A DNA stretch of 16,719 bases from Flavobacteriales bacterium UBA2426 (GCA_002342985.1 DDRC01000216.1:1-16719); one strand, 5' to 3'; positions 1 to 8,157 are shown, numbered from the stretch's first letter. A program made the numbers and translations. The notes: generated by a model from the sequence alone, not told the origin.

Positions 1-71
1 AGCGTGCTCCAGAGGAGCGCCAGATCGATTTCCGAAGGCAGGCGGCGAGGCCCGTCGAGAGTTCGCAACAT
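1..71 (-). CDS. ftsW: FtsW, N-terminal fragment (lipid II polymerase / septal SEDS protein), runs off left edge
   Basis: Reading the minus strand from position 71 gives MLRTLDGPRRLPSEIDLALL followed by WST, after which the window ends. This resembles the cytoplasmic N-terminus and entry to the first membrane helix of proteobacterial FtsW. FtsW is the SEDS glycosyltransferase that works with FtsI at the septum. The ATG shares one base with the murD stop (TGATG), as expected for the murD-ftsW order of dcw clusters. A Shine-Dalgarno-like GAGAGG lies 7 nt upstream. Only 23 full codons are visible, so identity rests on context plus the short N-terminal match. This end belongs to the proteobacterial-looking part of the contig. 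Confidence 0.7.
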   Translation of the reverse strand, partial: MLRTLDGPRRLPSEIDLALLWST

Positions 72-1438
72 CAGGCGGCCTCTCTTTCGATACTGCGAAC
101 GGCCGCGACGAATGCCTCGGCACGATGCGCGTAGTCACGATACATGTCCATGCTCGCGCAGGCCGGAGAAAGCAGGACGGCTTCACCGGTCTGCGCCTGC
201 GCGGCGCACCAGCGGACCGCTTCCGCCATGTCAACGCACAGGCGTGTGGGCACACAGCAGCCCTCGAGAACGGCGGCAATCGCCGCCGCATCGCGTCCGA
301 TCAGCGCCACAGCGCGTGCATGTTGCTCTATTGCACTACGCAGAGGCGCGAAGTCCTGCCCCTTGCCGTCGCCACCAAGAACGATTGCCAGCCGGCGACC
401 CAGGCCCTGAACGGCTGCCAGAGTGGCGCCGACGTTGGTGCCCTTCGAGTCATCGAAGTAACTGACACCATTGATTTCGGCAACCCACTCGACGCGGTGC
501 GCGAGTCCGTGGAAGGCGGCGAGGGCCGGCAGCACCGAGTGTGAATCGATACCCACCGCCTGACAGAGGGCCAGTGCCGCCATCGCATTGCTGGCGTTAT
601 GACGTCCGACCAGCTTCAGCTCGGCCAGCGGAATCAACGGGTCAGCGCCGCGCACGATGCAACCGCCCTCAAGCCCATAATCAGACGGGCGCGGTGGCGG
701 GTTGAGGCCAAAGGTCACGACCGCCCGGCCGGGGCGAGCGGCGGCCAGACTGCGCGCATCGTCGCGATTGAGAACCTGCACGCCCTGCCCCTGGAAGACA
801 CGCGCCTTGCTGGCTGCGTAGTCATCCATGCCGGCATAGCGGTCAAGATGATCTTCGCTGATGTTGAGGACGGTCGCCGCATCGGCCTGCAGCGTGTGCG
901 TCGCTTCAAGCTGGAAGCTCGACAGTTCCAGAACCCAGATTGCCGGCAGGTCATTGCCGTCAATCGCGCTCATCAAGGCGTCCAGCGCTGCCGGACTGAT
1001 GTTCCCGGCGACCCCGGTACTGCGGCCGGCAGCGCGACACAGGGCACCGGTGAGGGCGGTGGTGGTGGTCTTGCCATTGCTGCCGGTAATCGCAATCACC
1101 TGGGCCGGCCGTGCGTTCTGCCGCAGGCCCCAGACAAAAAGTTCGATCTCGGAAACAACCGGGATGCCCTGCGCAAGCGCTTGCTGAACCAGCGGCGCCT
1201 GCAGCGGCACGCCGGGAGAAATGGCGACCAGTTCGACCCCGACAAAAGCTTCCGGCGCAAAAGGACCGGCGAACAGAACCGCCTCCGGGATGGCGGAACG
1301 TAGCGCGTCGGCCTGGGGTGGCGCACGCCGACTATCGGCCACACGTATGCACGCGCCCTGGCGCGCCAGCCACCTGGCCATCGCCAGCCCGCTCTCGCCA
1401 AGGCCCAGGACCAGTGTCAGCTTTCCCTGCAGGTCCAT
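71..1438 (-). CDS. murD: UDP-N-acetylmuramoylalanine--D-glutamate ligase (MurD), proteobacterial type
   Basis: Cytoplasmic ATP-dependent ligase adding D-glutamate to UDP-MurNAc-L-Ala in peptidoglycan precursor synthesis. The 455-residue length is normal for the family. Visible features: an N-terminal Rossmann-like segment with GLGESG (12-17), the ATP loop GSNGKTT (119-125), NISEDHLDR (192-200), GRHNASN (278-284), DDSKGTN (329-335) and SPACASMD (424-431). All Mur ligase landmarks are present, so it looks intact. It starts one base after the mraY stop (TGACATG) and shares one base with ftsW. The sequence style (SPGVP, ELFVWGLRQ, a GNIS segment after the ATP loop) looks beta/gammaproteobacterial rather than Bacteroidota. 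This matches the C-terminus of the adjacent MraY and conflicts with the genes to the right. Function is near certain; the taxonomic call is from memory of family sequences. Confidence 0.96.
   Translation of the reverse strand: MDLQGKLTLVLGLGESGLAMARWLARQGACIRVADSRRAPPQADALRSAIPEAVLFAGPFAPEAFVGVELVAISPGVPLQAPLVQQALAQGIPVVSEIELFVWGLRQNARPAQVIAITGSNGKTTTTALTGALCRAAGRSTGVAGNISPAALDALMSAIDGNDLPAIWVLELSSFQLEATHTLQADAATVLNISEDHLDRYAGMDDYAASKARVFQGQGVQVLNRDDARSLAAARPGRAVVTFGLNPPPRPSDYGLEGGCIVRGADPLIPLAELKLVGRHNASNAMAALALCQAVGIDSHSVLPALAAFHGLAHRVEWVAEINGVSYFDDSKGTNVGATLAAVQGLGRRLAIVLGGDGKGQDFAPLRSAIEQHARAVALIGRDAAAIAAVLEGCCVPTRLCVDMAEAVRWCAAQAQTGEAVLLSPACASMDMYRDYAHRAEAFVAAVRSIEREAA
79..84 (-). promoter_or_regulatory. 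Shine-Dalgarno-like site for ftsW
   Basis: The minus strand reads GAGAGG, then 7 nt, then the ftsW ATG. It lies inside the 3' end of murD. Starts on the Bacteroidota side of the window that I checked (mraZ, hydrolase, engB, gldC, korA) show no comparable purine box, so this site helps decide the ftsW start and fits a different host background for the left end. Confidence 0.5.
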
Positions 1439-1439
1439 G

Positions 1440-2669
1440 TCAGCGCAGCTTCAGGGTGGACAGGCCGATCATGGCAAGCACGATCGCGACGATCCAGAAG
1501 CGGATCACGACAGTCGATTCCTTCCAGCCGAGCTGTTCGAAGTGGTGGTGGATCGGGGCCATCTTGAACACCCGCTTGCCGGTTCGCTTGTAGACCGCGA
1601 CCTGGATGATCACCGAGAGCGCCTCTGCCACGAACAGCCCGCCGACAATCGCCAGGACGATTTCATGATGAGCGGCAACCGCAATCGCGCCCAGCGCTCC
1701 GCCCAGCGCCAGGCTGCCGGTATCGCCCATGAAGACCTGCGCCGGATAGGCGTTGTACCAGAGGAACCCGATGCATGCGCCGAGCAGCGCGCCGATGAAC
1801 ACCGCCAGCTCGCCAGAGCCGGGGATGTACATGATATCCAGGTACTCTGAGAAGATGATGTTGCCGCTCACGTAGGCAAGGACCCCCAACGTGAGCACCA
1901 TGATGGCGCTGGTACCCGTGGCCAGGCCATCGAGCCCGTCGGTGATGTTGGCGCCGTTGCTGACCGCGGTGATGATGAAGATGACCACCGCGATGTAGAT
2001 GAGCCAGGTGTAGCCGCGCGCCTCGGGGCCGAAGGGCTTCAGCAGCGACGAATAGTTGAACTCATTGCCCTTCACGAAGGGGATGGTGGTGTTCGGCGAC
2101 TTGCGGTCCAGCATCCAGTGCACGGTGCCGTCCTCCTCCGTGATGGTGTGCAGCGACGCGGGATCGAGCTGGTCGGCGAGCACCTCGGGGATCTCCACGC
2201 GCGTGCGGATGTCCGGATGGAAGTACACCGTGGCGCCGACGATGAGGCCGAGGCCCACCTGACCCACCACCTTGAACCTGCCTGCCAGGCCGCGTTTGTC
2301 CTTCTTGAAGACCTTGATGTAGTCGTCGAGGAAGCCGATGAGGCCCATCCAGACGGTGCTCACCAGCAGCAGGATGATGTAGATGTTGGTGAGCTTGGCG
2401 AAGAGCAGCGTGGGGATGATCGTGGCGGAGAGGATGATGAGGCCGCCCATCGTGGGCGTGCCCTGCTTGCTCAGCTGGCCCTCGAGGCCGAGGTCGCGCA
2501 CGGTCTCGCCCACCTGCATCCGGCGCAGCAGCCGGATGATGCCCTTGCCGAACCAGAGCGAGATGAGCAGCGATGCGAACACGGCCAGGGCAGCGCGGAA
2601 CGAGATGTAGCCGAACGCGCCCGAGCCGGGCAGGCTGTAGCCGATGCTGTCGAAGAGGTGGTAGAGCAT
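1440..2669 (-). CDS. mraY: Phospho-N-acetylmuramoyl-pentapeptide transferase (MraY), apparently chimeric
   Basis: Integral membrane enzyme transferring phospho-MurNAc-pentapeptide to undecaprenyl phosphate to form lipid I. Motifs: DDY (115-117), NGANITDGLDGLA (238-250), FMGDTGS (313-319) and MAPIHHHFE (370-378), with many hydrophobic segments. The 409-residue length is the Bacteroidota size; the protein carries a long extra-membrane insertion at about 152-215, absent from ~360-residue proteobacterial MraY. After about residue 315 the sequence changes. The stretch from GALGAIAV to the C-terminal LSTLKLR is proteobacterial in style and lacks the longer K/G/E-rich loop and HHHxQKKG-type motif I expect from Bacteroidota. 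The start abuts the murE stop (TAGATG). The reading frame is open across the junction, so the product could fold. A misassembly at the conserved GDTGSLALGG codons is the simplest explanation. Confidence 0.95.
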   Translation of the reverse strand: MLYHLFDSIGYSLPGSGAFGYISFRAALAVFASLLISLWFGKGIIRLLRRMQVGETVRDLGLEGQLSKQGTPTMGGLIILSATIIPTLLFAKLTNIYIILLLVSTVWMGLIGFLDDYIKVFKKDKRGLAGRFKVVGQVGLGLIVGATVYFHPDIRTRVEIPEVLADQLDPASLHTITEEDGTVHWMLDRKSPNTTIPFVKGNEFNYSSLLKPFGPEARGYTWLIYIAVVIFIITAVSNGANITDGLDGLATGTSAIMVLTLGVLAYVSGNIIFSEYLDIMYIPGSGELAVFIGALLGACIGFLWYNAYPAQVFMGDTGSLALGGALGAIAVAAHHEIVLAIVGGLFVAEALSVIIQVAVYKRTGKRVFKMAPIHHHFEQLGWKESTVVIRFWIVAIVLAMIGLSTLKLR

Positions 2670-4133
2670 CTACTTGTGCAGCAGTTCGAGGGTTTCCTTC
2701 AGCACGGCGGCATCGTCGAAAGGGTGCTTCACCCCCATGATCTCCTGGTAGGTCTCATGGCCCTTCCCCGCCAGGAGCACCACGTCGCCTGGGCGCGCCA
2801 TGCCCACGGCCTGCCGGATCGCCTCGCGCCGGTCGGCGTTCACGAACACCCGCCCCTGGTCGCCGGCGGGCACGCCCGCCCGCATCCCTTCGATGATGGA
2901 CATGGGCTCCTCGCTGCGGGGATTGTCGCTGGTGAGCACGACGACGGCGCTGAGCGCGGCGGCGATGCGCGCCATCTCCGGCCGCTTGGCGCGGTCGCGG
3001 TCGCCGCCGCAGCCCACCACGGTGATCACGCGCTCATCACCGCCGCATACGGCGTTGATGGTCTCCAGCACGTTGCGGAGCGCATCGGGGGTGTGGGCGT
3101 AATCGACGATGCCCAGCGCACCGGAGGGCCCGCGCACCACCTGGAAGCGGCCGCGCGGCGGCTCAAGGTCGCTCAAGGCGGTGAGCACGTCGAGCGGCTT
3201 CTGCCCCAGTAGCAGCGCCGTGCTGTATACGGCCAGCAGGTTGCTCGCGTTGAACTCCCCCACGAGCCGCGCATACAGGTCGTGACCGTCCACGTTGAGG
3301 TGCAGTCCGGTGAGCTGGTTCTCGATGATGCGCGCATGGTGGTCCGCGAGGCTCCGCACGGCGTAGGAGCGCTTGGCGGCGCGCGTGTTCTGCACCATCA
3401 CCGCGCTGTTGGGATCATCGGCGTTCACCAGCGCGAAGGCGGTGGAGGGCAGGCCGTCGAAGAAGCGCTTCTTGGCTTTGATGTACTCGGCGAACGTGCC
3501 GTGATAGTCGAGATGGTCGTGCGTGATGTTGGTGAAGACCCCGCCCGCGAAGCGGAGCCCGGTGACCCGATGCTGCACCACGCTGTGGCTGCTCACCTCC
3601 ATGAAGCAGTGCGTGACGCCGGCTTCAACCATGGCCGCCAGCAGCTCGTTCAGCTGGACGGCATCGGGCGTGGTATGCGTGCTGGGAATGGCTTTCTGCC
3701 CGATCCTCGTCTCCACCGTGCTGATGAGGCCGCACTTGGTGCCCAGCGCGCGGAAAAGACGGAAGAGCAGCGTGGCCACGCTGGTCTTGCCGTTGGTGCC
3801 CGTGATGCCGATGAGGCTCAGGCGCTTGCTGGGGTGGTCGTGGAAGTTGGCGGCCACGAGCCCCAGGGCCTCGGCCGCGTCCTTCACGCGCACATAGGCC
3901 ACTCCATCGGCGAACCGCTCGGGCATGCGCTCGCAGAGGATGGCGCTGGCGCCGGCGGCAACCGCCTTCTCGATGAAATCATGGCCATCGGCCCGGGTGC
4001 CCGGCACGGCCACGAATGCGGTCAAGGGCTTCACGGCACGGCTGTCGAAGGCGACCTGCTCGATGGCCGTGTTGGTGCTGCCCTCCACCTGCTCGATGGG
4101 GACGCCGTAGAGGATGTCCTTCAGCAGCTTCAT
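2670..4133 (-). CDS. murE: UDP-N-acetylmuramoyl-tripeptide synthetase (MurE), meso-DAP-type
   Basis: Cytoplasmic ligase adding the third stem-peptide residue to UDP-MurNAc-L-Ala-D-Glu. The 487-residue length is typical. Landmarks: substrate-binding FDSRAV (29-34), ATP loop GTNGKTS (112-118), STHTTPD (151-157), MEVSSHS (178-184), THDHLDYHG (204-212), a likely carbamylated lysine in the KAKKRFF segment (about K221), and DNPR (403-406). DNPR is the family signature for meso-diaminopimelate rather than lysine, implying a DAP-type wall as usual in Gram-negative bacteria. The ATG overlaps the ftsI stop by four bases (ATGA) and its own stop directly precedes mraY, suggesting translational coupling. 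No murF follows, as expected for Bacteroidota dcw clusters and unlike the proteobacterial order. Confidence 0.97.
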   Translation of the reverse strand: MKLLKDILYGVPIEQVEGSTNTAIEQVAFDSRAVKPLTAFVAVPGTRADGHDFIEKAVAAGASAILCERMPERFADGVAYVRVKDAAEALGLVAANFHDHPSKRLSLIGITGTNGKTSVATLLFRLFRALGTKCGLISTVETRIGQKAIPSTHTTPDAVQLNELLAAMVEAGVTHCFMEVSSHSVVQHRVTGLRFAGGVFTNITHDHLDYHGTFAEYIKAKKRFFDGLPSTAFALVNADDPNSAVMVQNTRAAKRSYAVRSLADHHARIIENQLTGLHLNVDGHDLYARLVGEFNASNLLAVYSTALLLGQKPLDVLTALSDLEPPRGRFQVVRGPSGALGIVDYAHTPDALRNVLETINAVCGGDERVITVVGCGGDRDRAKRPEMARIAAALSAVVVLTSDNPRSEEPMSIIEGMRAGVPAGDQGRVFVNADRREAIRQAVGMARPGDVVLLAGKGHETYQEIMGVKHPFDDAAVLKETLELLHK

Positions 4134-6235
4134 GCCAGCTCGATGAGTATGGTGGCGCCATCGGCGGCGCGCGTGCCCGGCGGGAGCGATTGCCGCTTCA
4201 CCATGCCGCTTCCCATCACCCGGACGCGCAGCCCGCGGTTCTCCAGGATGTAGAGCGCATCGCGCAGGCCCATGCCCAGCACGTTCGGCACGAGCCCGCT
4301 GCCATCGGTGGCGATCGCGCGCGGCCGGGCCGTCACCGCGGAATCACCGGCCTCGGTGGTCACCCACTCGGATTCGCCCTCGAGGCGGAAGGGTACGCCC
4401 AGGCCCGCCATCGCCGCGCTGAGGTCGGCAGCGCGCCCGCTCATGCTCACCGGTGTGCGCGGACCGCTGAGGTCCGCCAGCGGCCGCTCCTGCTGCAGCT
4501 CCAGCCGGTTGCTGTAGATCTTGTCGGCGATGGCCTGGAAGATGGGACCCGCCACGATGTTCCCGTAGTAACCGCTCATGGTTGGGCCATTCACCACCAC
4601 GATGCAGCTGTACTTGGGCGCGTCGGCGGGGAAGTAGCCGGCGAAGGAGGCCTGGTAGCTGAGGCCGTGCTGCTTGTAGCTGCCATTGCGGGCCACCTGT
4701 GCCGTGCCCGTCTTGCCGGCGATGGCGAAGTGCGCGCTGCGCAGGTTTGTAGCGGTGCCGCTGTCCACCACGCCCTGCAGCAGCTCGCGAACCGTGGCGA
4801 GCGTGCGATCCGAGCAGATGCGCTCGTTGAGGACGCGGGGCTCGAACTCCTCCACCGTGCGTCCGTTGCGCGATACGCGGGTGACGAGCTGCGGCTGCAT
4901 CATGCGGCCATTGTTGGCCACCGCGTTGTAGAAGGTGAGCATCTGCAGGGGCGTCAGCGCCACCTCGTAGCCGATGCTCATCCATGGAAGGCTGATGCCG
5001 CTCCAGCCCTTCTCGCCGGGGCCACGCAGGGTGGGGACCGCCTCACCGGGGATCATCACGCCGGTGGGCTCATGGAGGCGCATGCGCCTGAGCCCTTCGA
5101 TGAACCGCTTGGGTTCCTTGCCGTAGGCCTTGTGCACGGCCAGGCTCACACCGGTGTTGAGCGAGAGCTCGAAGGCGCGGCGCACCGTCACCTTGCGGTG
5201 CTTGCCGGGGTGGGAGTCCTTCATCTGCTGGCGGTGGTATTCCACCACGCCCCACCTCGTGTCCACCGTGTCGGTGACGTTGATGAGGCCCTCGTCCAGG
5301 CCCACCATGAGGGCCGGCAGCTTGAAGGTGGAGCCGGGCTCCGTGGCCTGCGCCACCGCGTAGTTCAGCGCCTCCACGTAGGTGCTGTCCTCGGTGCGCG
5401 TGAGGTTGCTGATGGCCTTGATGCGGCCGGTGGCCACCTCCATCACCACCACGCAACCGTACTGCGCGCCATGGTGGTGCAGCTGGCGCTCCAGCTCCGC
5501 ATCGGCCACGTCCTGCAGGTTGATATCGATGGTGGTGTGGATGTCCGTGCCCGGCTCGGGATCCACGCCCTCGCCATCGATCGGCATCCAGGTTCCGCCG
5601 GCGAGGCGGCGCTCGAGGCGGCGGCCGGTGCGGCCCTTAAGCCAGGGATCGAAGCCCGCCTCGAGGCCCACCGCGCTGCTGTCGCGCAGCACATAGCCCA
5701 CGGAGCGGGCTGCCAGCCGGCCGAACGGCCGCGCTCGGACCAGGCGCTTCTCCGTGACCAGTCCGCTCTTGTAGCGCCCCTCACGGTAGAGCGGGAAGCG
5801 ACGGAGCGCCTGCACCTGCGTGTGGCTCGCCCGGCGCTTCACCAGGTGGTACCGTTCGCGCCGCTTGCGGGCATCGACCAGGTCGCGCTTGTACTCGGCC
5901 GCCGTGCGGTCCTTGAACAGGTCGGCCAGGTGCCAGGCCAGCGAGTCGATGGCGGTGGCGAAATGCTCATCGGTGAGCGCTTCGGGCACCATGTCCATGC
6001 GCACATCGTACTCCGGCACACTCGTGGCAAGCAGCCGGCCGTCCTCGCTGAAGATGTGGCCTCGCTCGGGCTGCACCGTGCGCCAGGCAGTGCTCACATG
6101 CTCGGCCTTGGCCCGCCAGCGCTCGCCCTCCACCAGCTGGATACGGAAGAGCTGCACGGCGATGGCGAGGGCGAAGAGCACCACGCCCAGGTACACCGCA
6201 CCCGCCCGCATCACCAATTGCCTATTGTCGCTCAT
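4130..6235 (-). CDS. ftsI: Septal penicillin-binding protein with C-terminal PASTA domain (FtsI/PBP3-like)
   Basis: Class B transpeptidase cross-linking peptidoglycan at the septum, partner of FtsW and FtsL. At 701 residues it is longer than E. coli FtsI. Order: short cytoplasmic tail, one membrane helix (about 9-30), PBP dimerisation/pedestal region (about 55-215), transpeptidase domain with catalytic STFK (302-305, acyl-acceptor S302), SLN (358-360) and KTG (508-510), a variable linker, and one PASTA repeat (about 646-701, beginning LVPNVLGMGLRDA). PASTA-tailed FtsI proteins are common in Bacteroidota and Gram-positives. The start overlaps the ftsL stop by ATGA and the stop overlaps the murE start by ATGA. 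All catalytic residues are present. Possible alternatives are other class B PBPs, but the dcw position makes FtsI very likely. Confidence 0.96.
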   Translation of the reverse strand: MSDNRQLVMRAGAVYLGVVLFALAIAVQLFRIQLVEGERWRAKAEHVSTAWRTVQPERGHIFSEDGRLLATSVPEYDVRMDMVPEALTDEHFATAIDSLAWHLADLFKDRTAAEYKRDLVDARKRRERYHLVKRRASHTQVQALRRFPLYREGRYKSGLVTEKRLVRARPFGRLAARSVGYVLRDSSAVGLEAGFDPWLKGRTGRRLERRLAGGTWMPIDGEGVDPEPGTDIHTTIDINLQDVADAELERQLHHHGAQYGCVVVMEVATGRIKAISNLTRTEDSTYVEALNYAVAQATEPGSTFKLPALMVGLDEGLINVTDTVDTRWGVVEYHRQQMKDSHPGKHRKVTVRRAFELSLNTGVSLAVHKAYGKEPKRFIEGLRRMRLHEPTGVMIPGEAVPTLRGPGEKGWSGISLPWMSIGYEVALTPLQMLTFYNAVANNGRMMQPQLVTRVSRNGRTVEEFEPRVLNERICSDRTLATVRELLQGVVDSGTATNLRSAHFAIAGKTGTAQVARNGSYKQHGLSYQASFAGYFPADAPKYSCIVVVNGPTMSGYYGNIVAGPIFQAIADKIYSNRLELQQERPLADLSGPRTPVSMSGRAADLSAAMAGLGVPFRLEGESEWVTTEAGDSAVTARPRAIATDGSGLVPNVLGMGLRDALYILENRGLRVRVMGSGMVKRQSLPPGTRAADGATILIELA

Positions 6236-6639
6236 GGCTTCCGGATCTCCTCCAGTTGTCCCTCCTCGACCTTGATCTTCACCGGCGGCACGCGGCTCTC
6301 GCGCAGGCCCAGCGCACCGATGCGCCCGGCCACCTGGCTCTGCTGCTCCTGCTTCTCCAGCTCGGCGCGCACGGTGATGTACTCGGCGCGCTGCTCCTTC
6401 AGCGCAGCCCCGGTCCGTTCCAGCTCGCGCACGACGCGCTCAGTATGGTAGCCATAGGCGATGTAGACGAGCATGAGCCCCGCGCAGAAGAGCATGAAGG
6501 GCATGTTGCGCAGCACGTTCTCGCGGGTGAGGAAGGATCCGCTGAGCAGGCTGACGAAGGCGCCCGGCAGCCGTGCCGGCTTCCCGGCCCGCTTGGGCTT
6601 CGGCTGCTCCTCCTGCTGCGGCGCTCGCATGCGGTTCAT
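6232..6639 (-). CDS. ftsL: FtsL-like divisome bitopic protein
   Basis: Small 135-residue protein between rsmH and ftsI, the usual place of ftsL. It has a basic, proline-rich cytoplasmic tail (1-44), a single membrane helix (about 45-64, around MPFMLFCAGLMLVYIAY) and a charged, heptad-like stretch (about 66-105, ERVVRELERTGAALKEQ and onward) consistent with a periplasmic coiled coil. FtsL proteins bind FtsB-like partners and activate FtsWI; they are poorly conserved, so the call rests on topology and position. I chose the ATG at 6639 because it overlaps the rsmH stop by ATGA, matching the style of the neighbouring junctions. The longer open frame to 6882 lies inside rsmH and is probably not used. 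Another in-frame ATG lies three codons downstream (6630). Confidence 0.85.
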   Translation of the reverse strand: MNRMRAPQQEEQPKPKRAGKPARLPGAFVSLLSGSFLTRENVLRNMPFMLFCAGLMLVYIAYGYHTERVVRELERTGAALKEQRAEYITVRAELEKQEQQSQVAGRIGALGLRESRVPPVKIKVEEGQLEEIRKP

Positions 6640-7541
6640 GTGCGTTCGGCTATGCGTAAGCGGGCGCTCCGGGCCCGCGGGTTTCGGTCGATTTCTTCTT
6701 CGGTCGGCTTGATGGCCTTGCTGCTCGTGGGGTTGAATGGCCGCAGCCGATTGCCGTAGAGGTCCTTGCGTTCCTCGCCCGAGGCATCGCCGGCCCGCAT
6801 CCAGCTCTTCACCAGGCGGTCCTCCAGGCTGTGGTAGCTGATGATGGCCAGCCGGCCGCCCGGCGCGATGACCTGCTCGCACTGCCGCAGCAGCGATTCG
6901 AGCGCGCCCAGCTCATCGTTCACGGCGATGCGCAGCGCCTGGAAGACCTGTGCGCGGAAGCCGCTCACGTCCCTGCGCGGCGTCACCGGGGCGATGGCCG
7001 CCACCAGTTGCTGGGTGGTGGCGATGCGCTGCTCCGAGCGTGCGCTGACGATGGCCCTCGCCACGCGTCCGGCGCCTTCCACCTCGCCATAGGTCCTGAG
7101 CAGCCCCGCCAGGCGCGCCTCATCCCATCCGTTCACGATATCAGCCGCTGTGGTGCGCGCGCGGCGGTCCATGCGCATGTCCAAGGGGCCTTCGAACCGG
7201 ATGCTGAAGCCTCGCTCGCCGCGATCGAACTGATGGCTGCTCACGCCAAGGTCGGCGAGCAGCCCATCGATGGGCAGCGCACCCAGGAAGCGCAAGTGGT
7301 TGCGGAGCCAGCGGAAGTCGGCCTTCACGAGCGTGAACCGCGGATCCGCCGGCGCATTGGCCCACGCATCCCGGTCGCGGTCGAAGGCGATCAGGCGCCC
7401 ATGCGGCCCGAGCCGCTCCAGGATGGCCCTGCTGTGGCCGCCGCCGCCGAAAGTGGCATCCACGTAGGTGCCGGCGGGGCGGATGTTCAACCCTTCGATA
7501 CAGGCTTGTAAAAGAACGGGGTCGTGGTACTCATGCGTCAT
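6636..7541 (-). CDS. rsmH: 16S rRNA (cytosine-1402-N4)-methyltransferase RsmH (MraW)
   Basis: SAM-dependent methyltransferase that modifies C1402 in the ribosomal decoding centre, encoded in dcw clusters. The 301-residue length is typical. Motifs: HDPVLL near the N-terminus (6-11), SAM-binding DATFGGGGHS (28-37), ADLGVSSHQ (96-104), QALRIAVNDEL (201-211), SYHSLEDR (235-242) and the C-terminal NPRARSARLR (287-296). The start at 7541 gives the expected MTHEYHDPV N-terminus; it lies 11 bases inside the 3' end of mraZ, and the stop overlaps ftsL by ATGA. Complete and unremarkable. Confidence 0.97.
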   Translation of the reverse strand: MTHEYHDPVLLQACIEGLNIRPAGTYVDATFGGGGHSRAILERLGPHGRLIAFDRDRDAWANAPADPRFTLVKADFRWLRNHLRFLGALPIDGLLADLGVSSHQFDRGERGFSIRFEGPLDMRMDRRARTTAADIVNGWDEARLAGLLRTYGEVEGAGRVARAIVSARSEQRIATTQQLVAAIAPVTPRRDVSGFRAQVFQALRIAVNDELGALESLLRQCEQVIAPGGRLAIISYHSLEDRLVKSWMRAGDASGEERKDLYGNRLRPFNPTSSKAIKPTEEEIDRNPRARSARLRIAERT

Positions 7542-7995
7542 TGGCCTTGGGCTTGCCCCCCATCACTCGCGCTGCCAGCGACTTGAAGTCCTCTTTCCCG
7601 TCGAGCGCACGCCGGTGCAGCTCCTCGTCCCAGATCTCGATGCGGTCGCCGATGCCCGAGAACACGATGTCCTTGCCCAGCTTGGCATAGTCCATCAGCG
7701 GCTTGGGGATCAGCAGTCGCCCGTTGGCGTCGAGCTCCACCGGCGTGGCCCCATTGAGGAACCGCCGGAGGAACTCCACGTTGTCCGGGTCGAAGCGGTT
7801 CAGGCTGCGCACATCGGCGCTGGTCCTTCTCCACTCCTCCATCGGATAGAGCACGAGGCACTGGCTGAACACATCCCTGTTCACCACGAAGCCCTTGGCC
7901 ACCTCTCCACCGAGCTGCTTCTTCAGCGCGGCGGGCAGTAGGGCCCGGCTCTTGGCGTCCAGGGTGCTGGGGTATTCTCCGAGCAGGTCCAGCAT
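7531..7995 (-). CDS. mraZ: Transcriptional regulator MraZ, first gene of the dcw operon
   Basis: DNA-binding protein of the AbrB/SpoVT swapped-hairpin type that, in studied bacteria, binds repeated TGGG-containing boxes upstream of its own operon. Two half-repeats are visible: LDAKSRALLPAAL (12-24) and LDANGRLLIPKPL (88-100); the first carries DAKSR where DAKGR is usual. The 154-residue length fits the family. I chose the ATG at 7995 because MLDLLGEYPSTLDAK matches the usual MraZ N-terminus; an ORF start at 8043 would add 16 residues unlike the family and would overlap the promoter and operator. The stop overlaps rsmH by 11 bases. TGGG repeats upstream suggest autoregulation. Confidence 0.95.
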   Translation of the reverse strand: MLDLLGEYPSTLDAKSRALLPAALKKQLGGEVAKGFVVNRDVFSQCLVLYPMEEWRRTSADVRSLNRFDPDNVEFLRRFLNGATPVELDANGRLLIPKPLMDYAKLGKDIVFSGIGDRIEIWDEELHRRALDGKEDFKSLAARVMGGKPKANDA

Positions 7996-8019
7996 TGCGC
8001 ATGCACGAGGGAATCGCAG

Positions 8020-8027
8020 CGAAAGTA
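8020..8027 (-). promoter_or_regulatory. Putative Bacteroidota-type -7 element of the mraZ/dcw promoter
   Basis: The minus strand reads TACTTTCG, matching the TAnnTTyG form of the Bacteroidota -7 element, with 24 nt between it and the mraZ ATG. The predicted transcript start would be around 8015. The same octamer at the same distance precedes the outer-membrane gene at 11430. A clear -33 TTG at the usual spacing is not seen; a TTTG at 8053-8056 is about 5 nt too far away. Confidence 0.5.
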
Positions 8028-8036
8028 GAGGGCGTT

Positions 8037-8064
8037 TGCCCACTTACTCCCACAAACTACCCCA
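8037..8064 (-). promoter_or_regulatory. Putative MraZ operator (three TGGG repeats) upstream of mraZ
   Basis: On the minus strand GTGGGAGTAAGTGGGCA (8053 to 8037) contains two TGGGN repeats with a 5-nt spacer, the arrangement described for MraZ boxes in E. coli. A third TGGG lies 12 nt further upstream (8061-8064). The core pair begins 9 nt upstream of the putative -7 element and would cover the -33 region, fitting autorepression. Binding is inferred. Confidence 0.6.
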
Positions 8065-8157
8065 TTTTCGTCTCCTTGTTGATAATTCTTCAACGCCGAA
8101 GGTGTGCAAAAGTTGTCACACAAGCGCATCAGCACTAGAAAAGTCTGAGAATCAGCA

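Noticed and set aside
4016..6451. Very long open frame (811 codons) on the plus strand opposite ftsI and murE
   Set aside because: It is antisense to genes with clear catalytic motifs. Its composition is rich in H, A, R and G with no recognisable domain, as expected when GC-rich coding DNA lacks stops on the opposite strand.
6640..6882. Longer N-terminus for FtsL-like protein (216-codon frame)
   Set aside because: The extra residues lie inside rsmH out of frame and do not look like FtsL; the ATGA overlap start at 6639 is far more consistent.
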